Source: WQXF01 sp031552825
GTDB taxonomy: Bacteria; Bacillota; Clostridia; Christensenellales; Aristaeellaceae
Assembly: GCA_031552825.1 (NCBI GenBank)
Contig: JAVBMD010000004.1
Location: 124,001 to 188,000 of the forward strand
DNA: 64,000 nt
Direction: 5' to 3'
Below, piece by piece: positions 16,855 through 25,115 of this stretch (position 1 is its first letter; each line of letters starts with the position of its first letter). The notes beneath the pieces are model-generated. The model was given only the letters and a program-made list of their open reading frames with translations, searched no databases and had not been told where the DNA came from. The position numbers and the translations under genes are program-made.

Positions 16855-18407
16855 AATAACAGATCCGTCTCCGGCGCGTACTGCACGTCCTCTGCCTGCG
16901 AACGATAGCGCGCAACCTGCTGCAAAAACAGATCGCCGTACAGCGAAAACTTGTGCTCGCCAACGCCGGAAACCTGCAGCATTTCCGTGCGGTTGGCGGG
17001 CTTTTTTACGCTCATATCGGCCAGCGTGGCGTTGGAAAACACGATGTAGGCCGGTACCTTTTGCAGCTTTGCCACCTGCGCGCGCAGCCGCGTCAGTTGC
17101 TCGTATAGCTCGGCGTCGGCCTGCGCCGGGGTTGCCTTGCGCTTGGAGGCGGCCTTTGGGATATGCACCGGCGCGATGCGCTCCGGCACGCAGGCCGAGC
17201 AATTGCCGCAGCGTTCAGGCGCGTCCTCGCCGAAGTAACGCAGGATGCGCCCGCGCAGGCAATCCTTGCCGGTACAAAAAAAGGTCATCTGCGAAAGCCG
17301 GTGCTTGGCTTCGGCCAGCGTAGCGGCGCGCTGCTCCTCGTCCAATTCCTCGCCGGAAACCTCGTGCGAGCGCTCGATGAGGAAGGTGTTGAGCATCACA
17401 TCGCGCTTGCTGTAGAGCAACACGCAGCGCGCCGGGGAGCCGTCGCGCCCGGCTCGCCCCGCTTCCTGATAGTAACCTTCGATGTCCTTGGGCATGTTGT
17501 AGTGGATCACGAAGCCGACGTTGGATTTGTCGATGCCCATGCCGAAGGCGTTGGTGGCCACCATGATGGGCTTTTCGTCGAACAAGAAGGCATCCTGATT
17601 GGTCTTGCGCACCGTGTCGATCAGCCCGGCGTGGTACTGGGTGGCGGCGTAGCCGTGGGCGTTGAGCGACGCACAAACCTCGCCTACCAGCTTGCGCGTT
17701 CCGCAATAGATGATGCCGCTGCTGCCGCGCATCTCCTCCATCAGCGCCAGCAGGTGCGCCGGTTTTTCTTTGTCGGTGGTGCGGCGCACCGCGAAGTGCA
17801 AGTTTTTGCGGTCGAAGCCGGTGATTAGCCGGTATGGTGCGCGCAGGCCGAGTTGCACCTCGATATCTTGCCCGACGCGCTCGGTGGCGGTGGCGGTGAA
17901 GGCCGCTACCACCGGCCGTTTGGGCAGCGCGGCGATAAACGCGCCGATGCCCAAATAGCTGGGGCGAAAATCGTGTCCCCACTGCGATACGCAATGCGCC
18001 TCGTCCACCGCCAGCAGCGGAATGTCCGCTGCCCGCGCGAAGGTCAAAAACTCCGCCGTCGCCAACCGCTCCGGCGCGACGTAGATGATGCGGTACATCC
18101 CCGCGCGCGCGTTTTCCAGCGCCTTGCGGTATTGCCCCGCCGTTAGCGAGCTATTCAGATACGCGGCGGCGATGCCAGCCTGCTTGAGCGTGCTGACTTG
18201 ATCCTTCATCAGCGAGATCAGCGGCGACACCACCAGCGTGATTCCGCCCAGCATCAGCGCCGGGATTTGGAAGCATAGCGATTTACCAGCGCCGGTAGGC
18301 ATGATGCCCAGCGCGTCGCGCCCCGAGGCGATGGCGTCGATCAGCGCCTCCTGCCCCTCGCGGAAGGAATCGTAGCCGAAGTATTGTTGTAGCAATGCAT
18401 TCTTCAT
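16851..18407 (-). CDS. recQ: ATP-dependent DNA helicase RecQ
   Basis: 518 residues. 3'-5' DNA helicase for recombination and fork repair. Motifs: FREGQEALIDA (motif 0), PTGAGKSLCFQIPA (I), SLMKDQV (Ia), VDEAHCVSQWGHDFRPSY (II plus aromatic loop), AFTATAT (III), GMGIDKSNVGFVIH (V) and QEAGRAGRDG (VI). A zinc-binding segment contains CLRGRILRYFGEDAPERCGNC, and an HRDC domain (about 425-500) follows. It is somewhat short because the winged-helix region between zinc site and HRDC is reduced. The ATG at 18407 is needed to keep motif 0, yet no ribosome binding site precedes it; see the promoter entry. Confidence 0.95.
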   Translation of the reverse strand: MKNALLQQYFGYDSFREGQEALIDAIASGRDALGIMPTGAGKSLCFQIPALMLGGITLVVSPLISLMKDQVSTLKQAGIAAAYLNSSLTAGQYRKALENARAGMYRIIYVAPERLATAEFLTFARAADIPLLAVDEAHCVSQWGHDFRPSYLGIGAFIAALPKRPVVAAFTATATERVGQDIEVQLGLRAPYRLITGFDRKNLHFAVRRTTDKEKPAHLLALMEEMRGSSGIIYCGTRKLVGEVCASLNAHGYAATQYHAGLIDTVRKTNQDAFLFDEKPIMVATNAFGMGIDKSNVGFVIHYNMPKDIEGYYQEAGRAGRDGSPARCVLLYSKRDVMLNTFLIERSHEVSGEELDEEQRAATLAEAKHRLSQMTFFCTGKDCLRGRILRYFGEDAPERCGNCSACVPERIAPVHIPKAASKRKATPAQADAELYEQLTRLRAQVAKLQKVPAYIVFSNATLADMSVKKPANRTEMLQVSGVGEHKFSLYGDLFLQQVARYRSQAEDVQYAPETDLLF

Positions 18408-18414
18408 AAAATAT

Positions 18415-18443
18415 AGTATACAGGCTTTGCCGGACGATGTCAG
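18415..18443 (-). promoter_or_regulatory. recQ promoter implying a leaderless mRNA
   Basis: Minus strand: CTGACA (18443-18438), 17-bp spacer, TATACT (18420-18415). Transcription should start about 7 nt later, at or one base before the recQ ATG (18407). No Shine-Dalgarno sequence exists between them. Confidence 0.6.
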
Positions 18444-18523
18444 CCGGGGATTTGGATTTCTGGTATGCTTTTTTAGTCGCCTTTCAAATTTTTAAATTGC
18501 CTGTTGGAAATGCGCGCTTAGTA

Positions 18524-18552
18524 TTGACAGCGGAACGCTTCCCCTTTATACT
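18524..18552 (+). promoter_or_regulatory. tRNA-Leu promoter
   Basis: TTGACA (18524-18529), 17-bp spacer, TATACT (18547-18552), 15 bp before the mature tRNA 5' end. Near consensus. Confidence 0.9.
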
Positions 18553-18567
18553 AAGAAACGTCGCTAT

Positions 18568-18650
18568 GCGGTCGTGGCGGAATTGGCATACGCGCACGTT
18601 TGAGGGGCGTGTCCGCAAGGGTACGGGTTCAAGTCCCGTCGACCGCACCA
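18568..18650 (+). tRNA. tRNA-Leu (anticodon GAG)
   Basis: Acceptor GCGGTCG pairs fully with CGACCGC and ends in encoded CCA. The anticodon stem CACGT/GCGTG closes loop TTGAGGG, giving anticodon GAG (reads CUU and CUC). The long variable arm (TCCGCAAGGGT) and D-arm AATTGGCATA are type II features of tRNA-Leu. The T arm is ACGGG-TTCAAGT-CCCGT. Confidence 0.95.
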
Positions 18651-18657
18651 AACCCAT

Positions 18658-18722
18658 ATAATCCGAACCAATCCAGACAGTTTGTCGCTGTCGGTGATGG
18701 GTTCGGATTATTGCTTTTTTTC
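18658..18722 (+). terminator. Terminator of the tRNA-Leu gene
   Basis: ATAATCCGAACC (18658-18669) pairs perfectly with GGTTCGGATTAT (18700-18711), enclosing a 30-nt loop, and is followed by a run of T. The large loop is unusual, but the stem is exact. Confidence 0.75.
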
Positions 18723-18889
18723 GATAATGATTTCTTTCCTAACGGTGTGAAGCAAAGAGCTGAATCCAAGCCCAGAGGCCCACGGAAGAAGCTCAAAGTA
18801 GAATTGACAGTAATCATCATCCCCACGGCTTTGCCAAGGGATGATGTTTGTATTTGGACGTAATGATCCGGGCTCAAATAACCTGTCGG

Positions 18890-19425
18890 CTACATGAACC
18901 TCGGAAGCATTTCCTCCGGCATGAGTTTTGTGAGCGTGCGCGTTCATGCCATAATTCCAGTGCGTTTTCTAGCTTGTAGGAAAGTGGCGAGGAACCTTTG
19001 GGATAGATGCCCCTGTCGAAATATTGGCCGGTTGTCTGCTCCAGACTCGGATCGGTCATCATGTCCGCCAGCGCCCTAGCCGATATTTCTAGTGAACCCA
19101 GCCTATCGGAAACCTGCTGCATGAACTCCGGTGTAAAACGCGACCTATCCGGGGCGAAATTGGTGTCGGTCATCAGGCCAGGATTTAGCGCGTTCGAAGT
19201 AATGCCTGAACCAATGCGCGCCAGCCTTCGTGATAGCTCATAGGTGAAATACAGGGTACATAGCTTGGAATAGGAGTAATGTGCCACGCTTTCTCGCAGC
19301 GCTGCGTCAGGCTTTTCCAGCGCCATGGCTCCCAGCCAGACAAGCGCTGGCTCTGGCGGGCAGGGCATGTCGCTGCTCACTACGGCGATGCGGCTGAAAT
19401 CGCGATAAAAACCGTTTGCTAGGAA
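18890..19425 (-). pseudogene. Remnant of a short-chain dehydrogenase/reductase
   Basis: The open frame from 19425 reads SRIAVVSSDM, then the catalytic YSYSK, then SNALNPGLMTDTNF, the middle and end of an SDR of the retinol dehydrogenase or protochlorophyllide reductase type. The N-terminal Rossmann half (TGxxxGxG) is absent: an in-frame TAG closes the frame at 19428-19426 and the neighbouring gntR gene begins 35 bp further on. Near the 3' end the frame drifts into Arg/Cys-rich sequence after ELWHERA, suggesting a frameshift. With no NAD(P) binding site it cannot work as an SDR. The stretch 18723-18890 between this and the tRNA terminator holds nothing I recognise. Confidence 0.75.
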
Positions 19426-19460
19426 CTAAAGCGTTCACCGGTCAGCGGGGGATATCGCTG

Positions 19461-20165
19461 CTACGTTTGCGCAAAGTATTGCGGGTACTGGCGCATGATC
19501 GCTTCCTTATCAATTTGGTAGCGCGTTAAGTGCTTATGCATCCGCTGCTTGGCGGCGGCCGCGTCACCCCGCAAAACCGCGTCGAAAATTGCCCGATGAT
19601 CCTCAACCAGCTTGAGCTCCCTCGCCGTAAACAGCGCCAGCGCCCGCACCCTGTCGAAATGGACGGTTATGCTATTCATCAATTTATGAACTTCCAGCAG
19701 GTTGGTCGCCGCGAAGAGACCGCGGTGAAATGCATCGTCCAACTCTAAAAAACGGCGGGGATTGCCCTGCTGATTGAGCGCCTGCAGATGCAGGTTTTCT
19801 TCCAGCGCCATCCGCTCCTCCGCTTGAATACCCTGTTGGCAGCAGCGCTCCACCATGGCGCTCTCCAGGGTTTCGCGCATAAACTGCGCTTCCTCTACCA
19901 AGTCGTAGTCAAGCAATGTGACCATGCTTCCGCGCTGGGGCAGTACCTGAAGGAGCTTTAGCTCTGCCAGCTTGATAAACGCTTCGCGGACAGGGGTCCG
20001 CGAAAGCCCCATCTGTGCGGCCAACTCGTTTTCGCTGATGAGGCTGCCCGGCGCCAACTCCAAGGAAATGATTTTATCCCTTAACGTGCGCAGGGCATAC
20101 GCCCGTGCCGTCTCCTGCGTATCGCTCGCGGCTAAGGATATGCCGCGCCTTCGCTGTCTCATCAT
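19461..20165 (-). CDS. GntR-family regulator, FCD (FadR-like) subgroup
   Basis: 234 residues. The N-terminal winged helix (about 20-85) reads LRDKIISLELAPGSLISENE then LAAQMGLSRTPVREAFIKL, the classic GntR signature. The C-terminal FCD all-helical ligand domain shows ELDDAFHRGLFAATN and VEDHRAIFDAVLRGDAAAA, whose Asp/His residues usually hold a metal. FCD regulators of this kind control sugar-acid genes (UxuR/ExuR are known examples). It sits just downstream of uxuA, and a palindrome fitting its family lies on the dctP promoter. ATG-ATG start with AAGGGG upstream. Regulation of this locus is inferred from position. Confidence 0.92.
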   Translation of the reverse strand: MMRQRRRGISLAASDTQETARAYALRTLRDKIISLELAPGSLISENELAAQMGLSRTPVREAFIKLAELKLLQVLPQRGSMVTLLDYDLVEEAQFMRETLESAMVERCCQQGIQAEERMALEENLHLQALNQQGNPRRFLELDDAFHRGLFAATNLLEVHKLMNSITVHFDRVRALALFTARELKLVEDHRAIFDAVLRGDAAAAKQRMHKHLTRYQIDKEAIMRQYPQYFAQT

Positions 20166-20180
20166 TTCTACCCCTTGCTA

Positions 20181-20227
20181 CGCAACATAGCCCGGGCCGT
20201 TGGCAGCGGCCCGGGCTGATTGTTGCG
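20181..20227. terminator. Long hairpin between uxuA and gntR
   Basis: CGCAACA (20181-20187) pairs with TGTTGCG (20221-20227) outside AGCCCGGGCCG/CGGCCCGGGCT (20189-20199 with 20206-20216). Very stable and placed right after the uxuA stop. There is no strong T run, so it may act as an mRNA 3' stabiliser or partial terminator limiting gntR expression. Confidence 0.65.
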
Positions 20228-21313
20228 TTATTCGCGTTCTTTGTGGCTTTTGACAATGGCCTCCCATAGGCCATTTAAGTAGGTTGCGCCCAGCGCCCGG
20301 TCATAGAGGCCATATCCGGGCCGCGCTTGCTCATTCCAGATCATGCGGCCGTGATCCGGACGCACATAGCTGTCGGGGCAGGTGTCGTACATTGCTTTGA
20401 CCACTTCGTACAGATCCAGATCTCCGTCCGAAGACAGATGGCTGGATTCCCGGAACTTGCGCTCACCGAGGTGCTTAACATTGCGGATGTGCAGGCAGGC
20501 GATGCGCCCCATTGACCCATATCGGCGAATCATTGCCACCACGTCATTCTCCCGGTTGGAAGCAAGGGATCCGGTGCAAAGGCACAAAGCATGGGCCGGA
20601 GAGGGATGCAGCGCCAGAATCTTGTCAAAGCCCGCTTGGCTGTGGGCAATACGCGGCAGGCCAAAGATCGGCCAGGCGGGATCGTCCGGATGGCAGGCCA
20701 TGCGGACGCCGCATTCCTCGCAGGTAGGGATGATCGCTTCCAAGAAGTATTGGTAGTGCTTGAGCAGATCCTCCGCAGTCATGCCTTGGTATTGCCGCAG
20801 GGTTTCTTCCAATTCGCTCAGGCGCTCCGGCTCCCATCCGGGCAGGGAAAAGCCGTGGCTTTCCTGCACCGTTCGGCGCACGATTTCCAGTGGCCCCATC
20901 GTTCCAAGATCCTGCTCATCAAAGTACAGGCTGTTGGAACCATCCTCCGGGATCACCCGTGCCAAATCCGTGCGCAGCCAGTCGAACACCGGCATAAAAT
21001 TGTAAACGATGACCTTCACGCCGTACTTGGCCAAGTTGCGGATGGTGATTTTATAGTTTTCGATGTGCTGATCCCGCGAGGGCAGGCCTAGCTTAATGTC
21101 TTCGTGGACGTTAACGCTCTCGATTACCTCGCACGCCAATCCGGCGGCGTGTACCTCGTCAATATAGGCTTTGATCTCTTCTTCCGTCCATACCTGCCCG
21201 GCGGCTTTATAATCGAGAAAGCCCATGATGCCGCTCATGCCCGGGATTTGCTTGATCTGGCTCAATTGTACGGTGTCACTTTTGGCTCCAAACCAGCGAA
21301 ACGTTAATTTCAT
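20228..21313 (-). CDS. uxuA: Mannonate dehydratase
   Basis: 361 residues. Converts D-mannonate to 2-keto-3-deoxygluconate in hexuronate degradation. The start MKLTFRWFGAKSDTV and the segments GIMGFLDYKAAGQVWTEEEI, HPDDPAWPIFGLPRI and HIRNVKHLGERKF with SYVRPDHGRMIW (metal and catalytic His, Cys and Asp residues) are typical of UxuA. The ATG at 21313 is chosen over the TTG-type start at 21322 because it matches the family start and has AGGTG upstream. It is the gene after the TRAP permease, so imported hexuronate or mannonate is the likely source of substrate. Partner genes (kdgK, kdgA) are not in the window. Confidence 0.95.
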   Translation of the reverse strand: MKLTFRWFGAKSDTVQLSQIKQIPGMSGIMGFLDYKAAGQVWTEEEIKAYIDEVHAAGLACEVIESVNVHEDIKLGLPSRDQHIENYKITIRNLAKYGVKVIVYNFMPVFDWLRTDLARVIPEDGSNSLYFDEQDLGTMGPLEIVRRTVQESHGFSLPGWEPERLSELEETLRQYQGMTAEDLLKHYQYFLEAIIPTCEECGVRMACHPDDPAWPIFGLPRIAHSQAGFDKILALHPSPAHALCLCTGSLASNRENDVVAMIRRYGSMGRIACLHIRNVKHLGERKFRESSHLSSDGDLDLYEVVKAMYDTCPDSYVRPDHGRMIWNEQARPGYGLYDRALGATYLNGLWEAIVKSHKERE

Positions 21314-21337
21314 TGCCAACACCTCGTCGTTTATACC

Positions 21338-22633
21338 TTATTTGCCGAGCAACTGCGGAAGGAGCATGCTGATGCCTGGGATAAAGGTTACCATCAGCAA
21401 CGTGATAATCATGCACAGATAAAACGGCAGCGTTGCCTTGACGATGCGCTCCATCGGCACCTTGGATACCGCCGAACCGATAAACAGAACCGCGCCTACT
21501 GGCGGCGTCAACAGGCCGATGCCGCAGTTGAGCACGATCATTATCCCGAACTGAATGGGGTTGATGCCGATCGACGAGGCCAACGGCAGCAAGATCGGCG
21601 TGGCGATCAAGATGATCGGCGCCATGTCCATAATACAGCCCAGCACCAGCAGGATCATATTAATCAGCAGTGCCAGCACGATGGGGTTTTGCGAAACGCT
21701 CTTGATCGCGCTGGCTGCCAACGCAGGTACGTGCAGCAGCGTCAGGCAATAGCCGAACACGCTGGAGGTGGCGATCAGAATCAGCACGATACCCAGCGTG
21801 CCGATACACTCGCTCATCACGCGCCAAACGCCCTTCCAATTCAGCCCCTTATAGATAAATACGCTGACGATTAAACTATAGATGACCGCGATGGCGGCGG
21901 ATTCTGTGGCGGTAAAAATGCCGCCCACCACGCCAACCACCACGATCAGCACCGCGGCGATCGCCCAGAAGGAGTTGCCCATTTGCCGCAACACATTCTT
22001 GACGCTGAAGGGTGACCCCTTTGGATAATTGCGCTTGATGGAAATAATCAGCGAGCCGATCATCAGCGATAGCGCCAACAGCGCGCCCGGCAGGTATCCG
22101 GCGAGAAACAGGCTGCCTACCGAAACGCTGCCTGCCGTAGTCGCATAAATGACCATGTTATGGCTCGGGGGAACCAGCAGCCCTTCGCAGGAAGAGGTGA
22201 TGGTCACCGCGGTGGAAAAATCGTCGTCGTAGCCCTGCTCCACCATCATCGGAATCAGAATCGAGCCCAAGGAAGCGGTATCGGCAGCAGCCGAACCGGA
22301 AATGCCGCCAAAGAAATAGGACGCGACGATGTTTACCATCGCCATGCCGCCGCGCATCCATCCCACAAAGGCGTCCGCCAGCGAGATTAGCCTTTCGCTG
22401 ATGCCGCCGGATCCCATCAGGCAGCCCATGGTAATAAAAAACGGCACCGCCATAAGGCTAAAGGAATTGATGCCCTTTACCATGTGCTGCGCCACCACGA
22501 ACAGCGACTTGCCCATAAAGAGCAAGCATAGCGTCGAAGAGATCCCCACCGCATAGGCAATCGGAAAGCGCAGCAGAATCATCACAAAAAAACCGCCCAG
22601 GAGGATGATAATGGCCATAGATTCGGCGTTCAT
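21338..22633 (-). CDS. dctM: TRAP transporter large permease (DctM-type)
   Basis: 431 residues, about 12 hydrophobic segments. Member of the DctM/SiaM group that moves organic or sugar acids with Na+ or H+. Recognisable stretches: RFPIAYAVGIS, GSGGISERLISLADAFVGWM, GGISGSAAADTASLGSILIP and NCGIGLLTPPVGAVLF. The ATG at 22633 overlaps the dctQ stop (ATGA) and has AAGGAGGAG upstream. It works with DctQ and the binding protein DctP encoded upstream. The link to uxuA suggests hexuronate, mannonate or a similar acid as cargo. Confidence 0.94.
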   Translation of the reverse strand: MNAESMAIIILLGGFFVMILLRFPIAYAVGISSTLCLLFMGKSLFVVAQHMVKGINSFSLMAVPFFITMGCLMGSGGISERLISLADAFVGWMRGGMAMVNIVASYFFGGISGSAAADTASLGSILIPMMVEQGYDDDFSTAVTITSSCEGLLVPPSHNMVIYATTAGSVSVGSLFLAGYLPGALLALSLMIGSLIISIKRNYPKGSPFSVKNVLRQMGNSFWAIAAVLIVVVGVVGGIFTATESAAIAVIYSLIVSVFIYKGLNWKGVWRVMSECIGTLGIVLILIATSSVFGYCLTLLHVPALAASAIKSVSQNPIVLALLINMILLVLGCIMDMAPIILIATPILLPLASSIGINPIQFGIMIVLNCGIGLLTPPVGAVLFIGSAVSKVPMERIVKATLPFYLCMIITLLMVTFIPGISMLLPQLLGK

Positions 22634-23157
22634 GCAGCGTTCTCCTCCTTAACAAAGAATGCCTTGACGTGGTTATATACGCATTCGATTTCAAACACGA
22701 TCATTGAGATGCCAGCCAGCGGAATGGGGAAATACATCCAGAATTTCGATAGCTTGGGCATCGATGTGTAAAAGCCCTTGCTGCCTAAGCCGGAGGCATA
22801 TTGCCAGCCTTGCGTCAGCATCACAAACGCAAAGAACAACACCGCCACATCGGCCAATAAATCTAGCGCCTTAATCAGCTTTTTCGGCAAGTAGCGATCC
22901 AAGGCGGTCATGCGGATGTGGCTGCCGCTGCGAATGGCGATGGCCGCGCTTAATACCGCCATGTAGGCCATACAGGTCAGCACGACTTCCTCGCTCCAAG
23001 CCGGATCGGGAATAAAGGAAATATACCGGCCCATCACGGCCATGGCCGTGATGCACACGTCTACAATCAAGAGCAGCTTGCAGACCAGCATCGTTGCCTT
23101 ATCCACAATGTCGAAGAAAGGTTTTATCTTATCCAAACGGGTAAAAATTGCGGGCAC
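22630..23157 (-). CDS. dctQ: TRAP transporter small permease (DctQ-type)
   Basis: 175 residues with four membrane helices. The family segment SFIPDPAWSEEVVLTCMAYM and AIAIRSGSHIRMTALDRYLP are clear. The start is GTG at 23157 with AAAGGAGG. It forms the membrane complex with DctM. It lies downstream of a hairpin that follows dctP. Confidence 0.92.
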   Translation of the reverse strand: MPAIFTRLDKIKPFFDIVDKATMLVCKLLLIVDVCITAMAVMGRYISFIPDPAWSEEVVLTCMAYMAVLSAAIAIRSGSHIRMTALDRYLPKKLIKALDLLADVAVLFFAFVMLTQGWQYASGLGSKGFYTSMPKLSKFWMYFPIPLAGISMIVFEIECVYNHVKAFFVKEENAA

Positions 23158-23210
23158 AAAATTTCCTCCTTTCGTCCCGGGCGTGCAGTCGCCTTCAGGA
23201 CGATAATAAA

Positions 23211-23245
23211 AGGCGCAGGGCAGTACTAAGTGCTGCCCTGCGCCT
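23211..23245 (-). terminator. Attenuator-like hairpin between dctP and dctQM
   Basis: AGGCGCAGGGCAG (23211-23223) pairs perfectly with CTGCCCTGCGCCT (23233-23245). On the minus strand it is followed by TTTTATTATC. Located 30 bp after the dctP stop, it should end most transcripts there and let a part run on into dctQM-uxuA-gntR. Confidence 0.85.
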
Positions 23246-23275
23246 TCGCTTAGCAGGGTGTCAAGCGGAGCAGGC

Positions 23276-24280
23276 TTACTTCGCCAAATCGCAGATGGCC
23301 TGATAATCGGTCTCCAGGCCGGTGATGCACTGCGCGATTACTTTCTGGCAGGCGTCTTTCCAGTCCTGCAGGTTGGCGACTTCCACAAAGGTCACGCCGT
23401 TTGCCTTCATCTCGTCCAAGCACTTCTGCTCGTTTTCCGCGGAAGCACCGGCGTTGAATTCGCTGGCGACCTTGCCGGCTTCGATAACCGCGGCCTTCTG
23501 GTCGTCGGTCAGCTTGGCCAGCGCATCGGTGGTAATAATTACTTCCGCGGCGCCCATGGTGTGGCCGTCAAGGATCATGTAGGGAGCCACTTCGTAGAAC
23601 TTATTGCTCTGATAGTTGGCAATAGGCTGTTCCGCGCCGTCCACCACGCCGGAGGACAGGGAGGTGTACAGCTCGCCAAAGGCAACCACCGTGGGGGAAG
23701 CGCCCAAACCTTCCACCATGCCGGTCATGGTCGGGTCGGTGGAAACGCGGATCTTCTTGCCCGCCAGATCAGCCATACCGGCGATCTCCTTGGCGAAGAA
23801 GAAGTGACGGAAGCCTTCTTCCGCGTAGAACAGGCCGGTTACGCCCAAGCCGATGTCGGCCGGCTCGCTCAGGTAGGAAGCAGCCATGTCGCTGGCAGCA
23901 AACTTCCAGAAATGCTCGCGGCTTTCAAAGGTGTAGGGCACCGCCAAGAGGGCGCTTTTCTTGGTGCCGTAGGCGGTCAGGCTGAAAGCCGAAATGCGCG
24001 CAATGTCAATGGTGCCCGCGCCGCCGATCATGGTGTCCAGCACGTCGCCTTCCGCGCCCAGCACGCCAGCGGCCTGCAGGTCGATGGTGACGGAACCGCC
24101 GGTCAACTCTTCAACCTTTTGCTTGAAAACCAGCGCGGTTTTGCCCATCAGGGAGTCTTCCGGATTCACTTCCGCGTACACGAGCGTTACTTTGGGGTCG
24201 GTTGCGACGTCCGCCAAGGCGACGCTGCCTAGGCCAAGCACCAGGGTGAGGACCAACAGAGCCGAGAGAAACTTTTTCAT
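23276..24280 (-). CDS. dctP: TRAP transporter solute-binding protein (DctP-type)
   Basis: 334 residues. Exported binding protein with signal peptide MKKFLSALLVLTLVLGLGSV ending ALA, without a lipobox. Family features: YAEVNPEDSLMGKTALVFKQ, then GGAGTIDIARISAF, the conserved Arg that binds the carboxylate in GKKIRVSTDPTMTGMVEGLG, and GVVDGAEQPIANY. The ATG at 24280 follows GGAGGAG, and the longer upstream frame has no such site. It is the first gene of the TRAP operon, with a promoter overlapped by a palindrome. Substrate is probably a sugar acid. Confidence 0.94.
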   Translation of the reverse strand: MKKFLSALLVLTLVLGLGSVALADVATDPKVTLVYAEVNPEDSLMGKTALVFKQKVEELTGGSVTIDLQAAGVLGAEGDVLDTMIGGAGTIDIARISAFSLTAYGTKKSALLAVPYTFESREHFWKFAASDMAASYLSEPADIGLGVTGLFYAEEGFRHFFFAKEIAGMADLAGKKIRVSTDPTMTGMVEGLGASPTVVAFGELYTSLSSGVVDGAEQPIANYQSNKFYEVAPYMILDGHTMGAAEVIITTDALAKLTDDQKAAVIEAGKVASEFNAGASAENEQKCLDEMKANGVTFVEVANLQDWKDACQKVIAQCITGLETDYQAICDLAK

Positions 24281-24330
24281 AGCGAGATACTCCTCCTCAG
24301 TTTTCGTTGGGGGATGCGTTCGATGAGCAC

Positions 24331-24370
24331 AGTATACCAGACGTTTTCTTGTTTGTCTACTAGTATACAA
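24331..24370 (-). promoter_or_regulatory. dctP promoter with GntR-type operator
   Basis: Minus strand: TAGACA (24359-24354), 17-bp spacer, TATACT (24336-24331). The palindrome TTGTCTACTAGTATACAA (24353-24370, one mismatch pair) covers the -35 box. FCD-GntR regulators of sugar-acid genes bind TTGTATACAA-like dyads, so the linked regulator is the natural candidate repressor. Confidence 0.75.
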
Positions 24371-24453
24371 GTTGTTTTTGTGCTTTCATTACAAAAAATA
24401 TCATTGTACTTGCTCAATTGTCCCGACACGCCGCCCTGCGTACCCGCGAGGCG

Positions 24454-24483
24454 CTGACATGAAGGTGCTTTGCATGCTATAAT
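24454..24483 (+). promoter_or_regulatory. Promoter of the YcxB-like/kinase/gnd operon
   Basis: CTGACA (24454-24459), 18-bp spacer, TATAAT (24478-24483), 33 bp before the ATG at 24517. It points away from the dctP promoter, 84 bp from the palindrome. Confidence 0.7.
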
Positions 24484-24516
24484 GCCAAAGTGAACAAAAT
24501 ATAGGAGCTGGCGCAT

Positions 24517-25077
24517 ATGGCAAATGAAAGCATTCTTGTCCCCGTGCAAATGGACGCCAATATTTTTCGCCGTTTTTCCTGGTTCAATGTCTTTAGGCGG
24601 CAGCGACGCTGGCGGCCCGTGGTTATTTTTGCCGCTATCCTGACCGCCTTTGCCATCGTTTGCTTTGCGATGCGCCCCATCGCCGGGCAATCAGCCCTGC
24701 TCGGCGGTGTGCTGCTGGCCATTGGCGTGGGGTTGCCCATCGTCTATATTGGCTCGTTTTGGAGCTCCCTTCAATCGCAGATCCGCCGCTTTGGTCTGGA
24801 TAAAAACAGCCTGTCCGCCTATACGCTGGAATTTTCTCAGGCAGCCGACTGCGTGCAAATTCAAACCAGCACAGAGCGCGTCTCCTATCCTTGGGGCGAA
24901 GTGTATGCCGCTTATCGCGTTTCCCATGCAATTTATCTGTACGTAACCATCCAAAAGGCATTTCTTTTGCCAGCCGGGCAAATACCGGGAGGAGCGGACG
25001 CCCTTTGGGCACTATTGCGGACGCGCATTTCCGCCGAGAAGTTGCATGATGCGCGTGTGGCGGCCCGTCGGGCTTGA
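24517..25077 (+). CDS. Membrane protein with YcxB-like domain
   Basis: 186 residues. Two hydrophobic segments (about 36-52, VVIFAAILTAFAIVCFA; about 61-80, LLGGVLLAIGVGLPIVYIG) are followed by a cytoplasmic part with the pattern ERVSYPWGEVYAAYRVSHAI and a C-terminal AFLLPAGQI, as in YcxB-like C-terminal domains of Firmicutes. Function unknown in general. AGGAG lies 9 nt before the ATG. It is first in a plus-strand run with the FGGY kinase and gnd; co-transcription is inferred from the 38-bp gap. Confidence 0.75.
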   Translation: MANESILVPVQMDANIFRRFSWFNVFRRQRRWRPVVIFAAILTAFAIVCFAMRPIAGQSALLGGVLLAIGVGLPIVYIGSFWSSLQSQIRRFGLDKNSLSAYTLEFSQAADCVQIQTSTERVSYPWGEVYAAYRVSHAIYLYVTIQKAFLLPAGQIPGGADALWALLRTRISAEKLHDARVAARRA

Positions 25078-25115
25078 GCGGAAGGAATGCTTGCAACAAG
25101 CAGGGGGGACATGCT

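Noticed and set aside
18437..18661. Small ORF covering the tRNA-Leu gene
   Set aside because: It only reads through the tRNA; the tRNA structure is complete.
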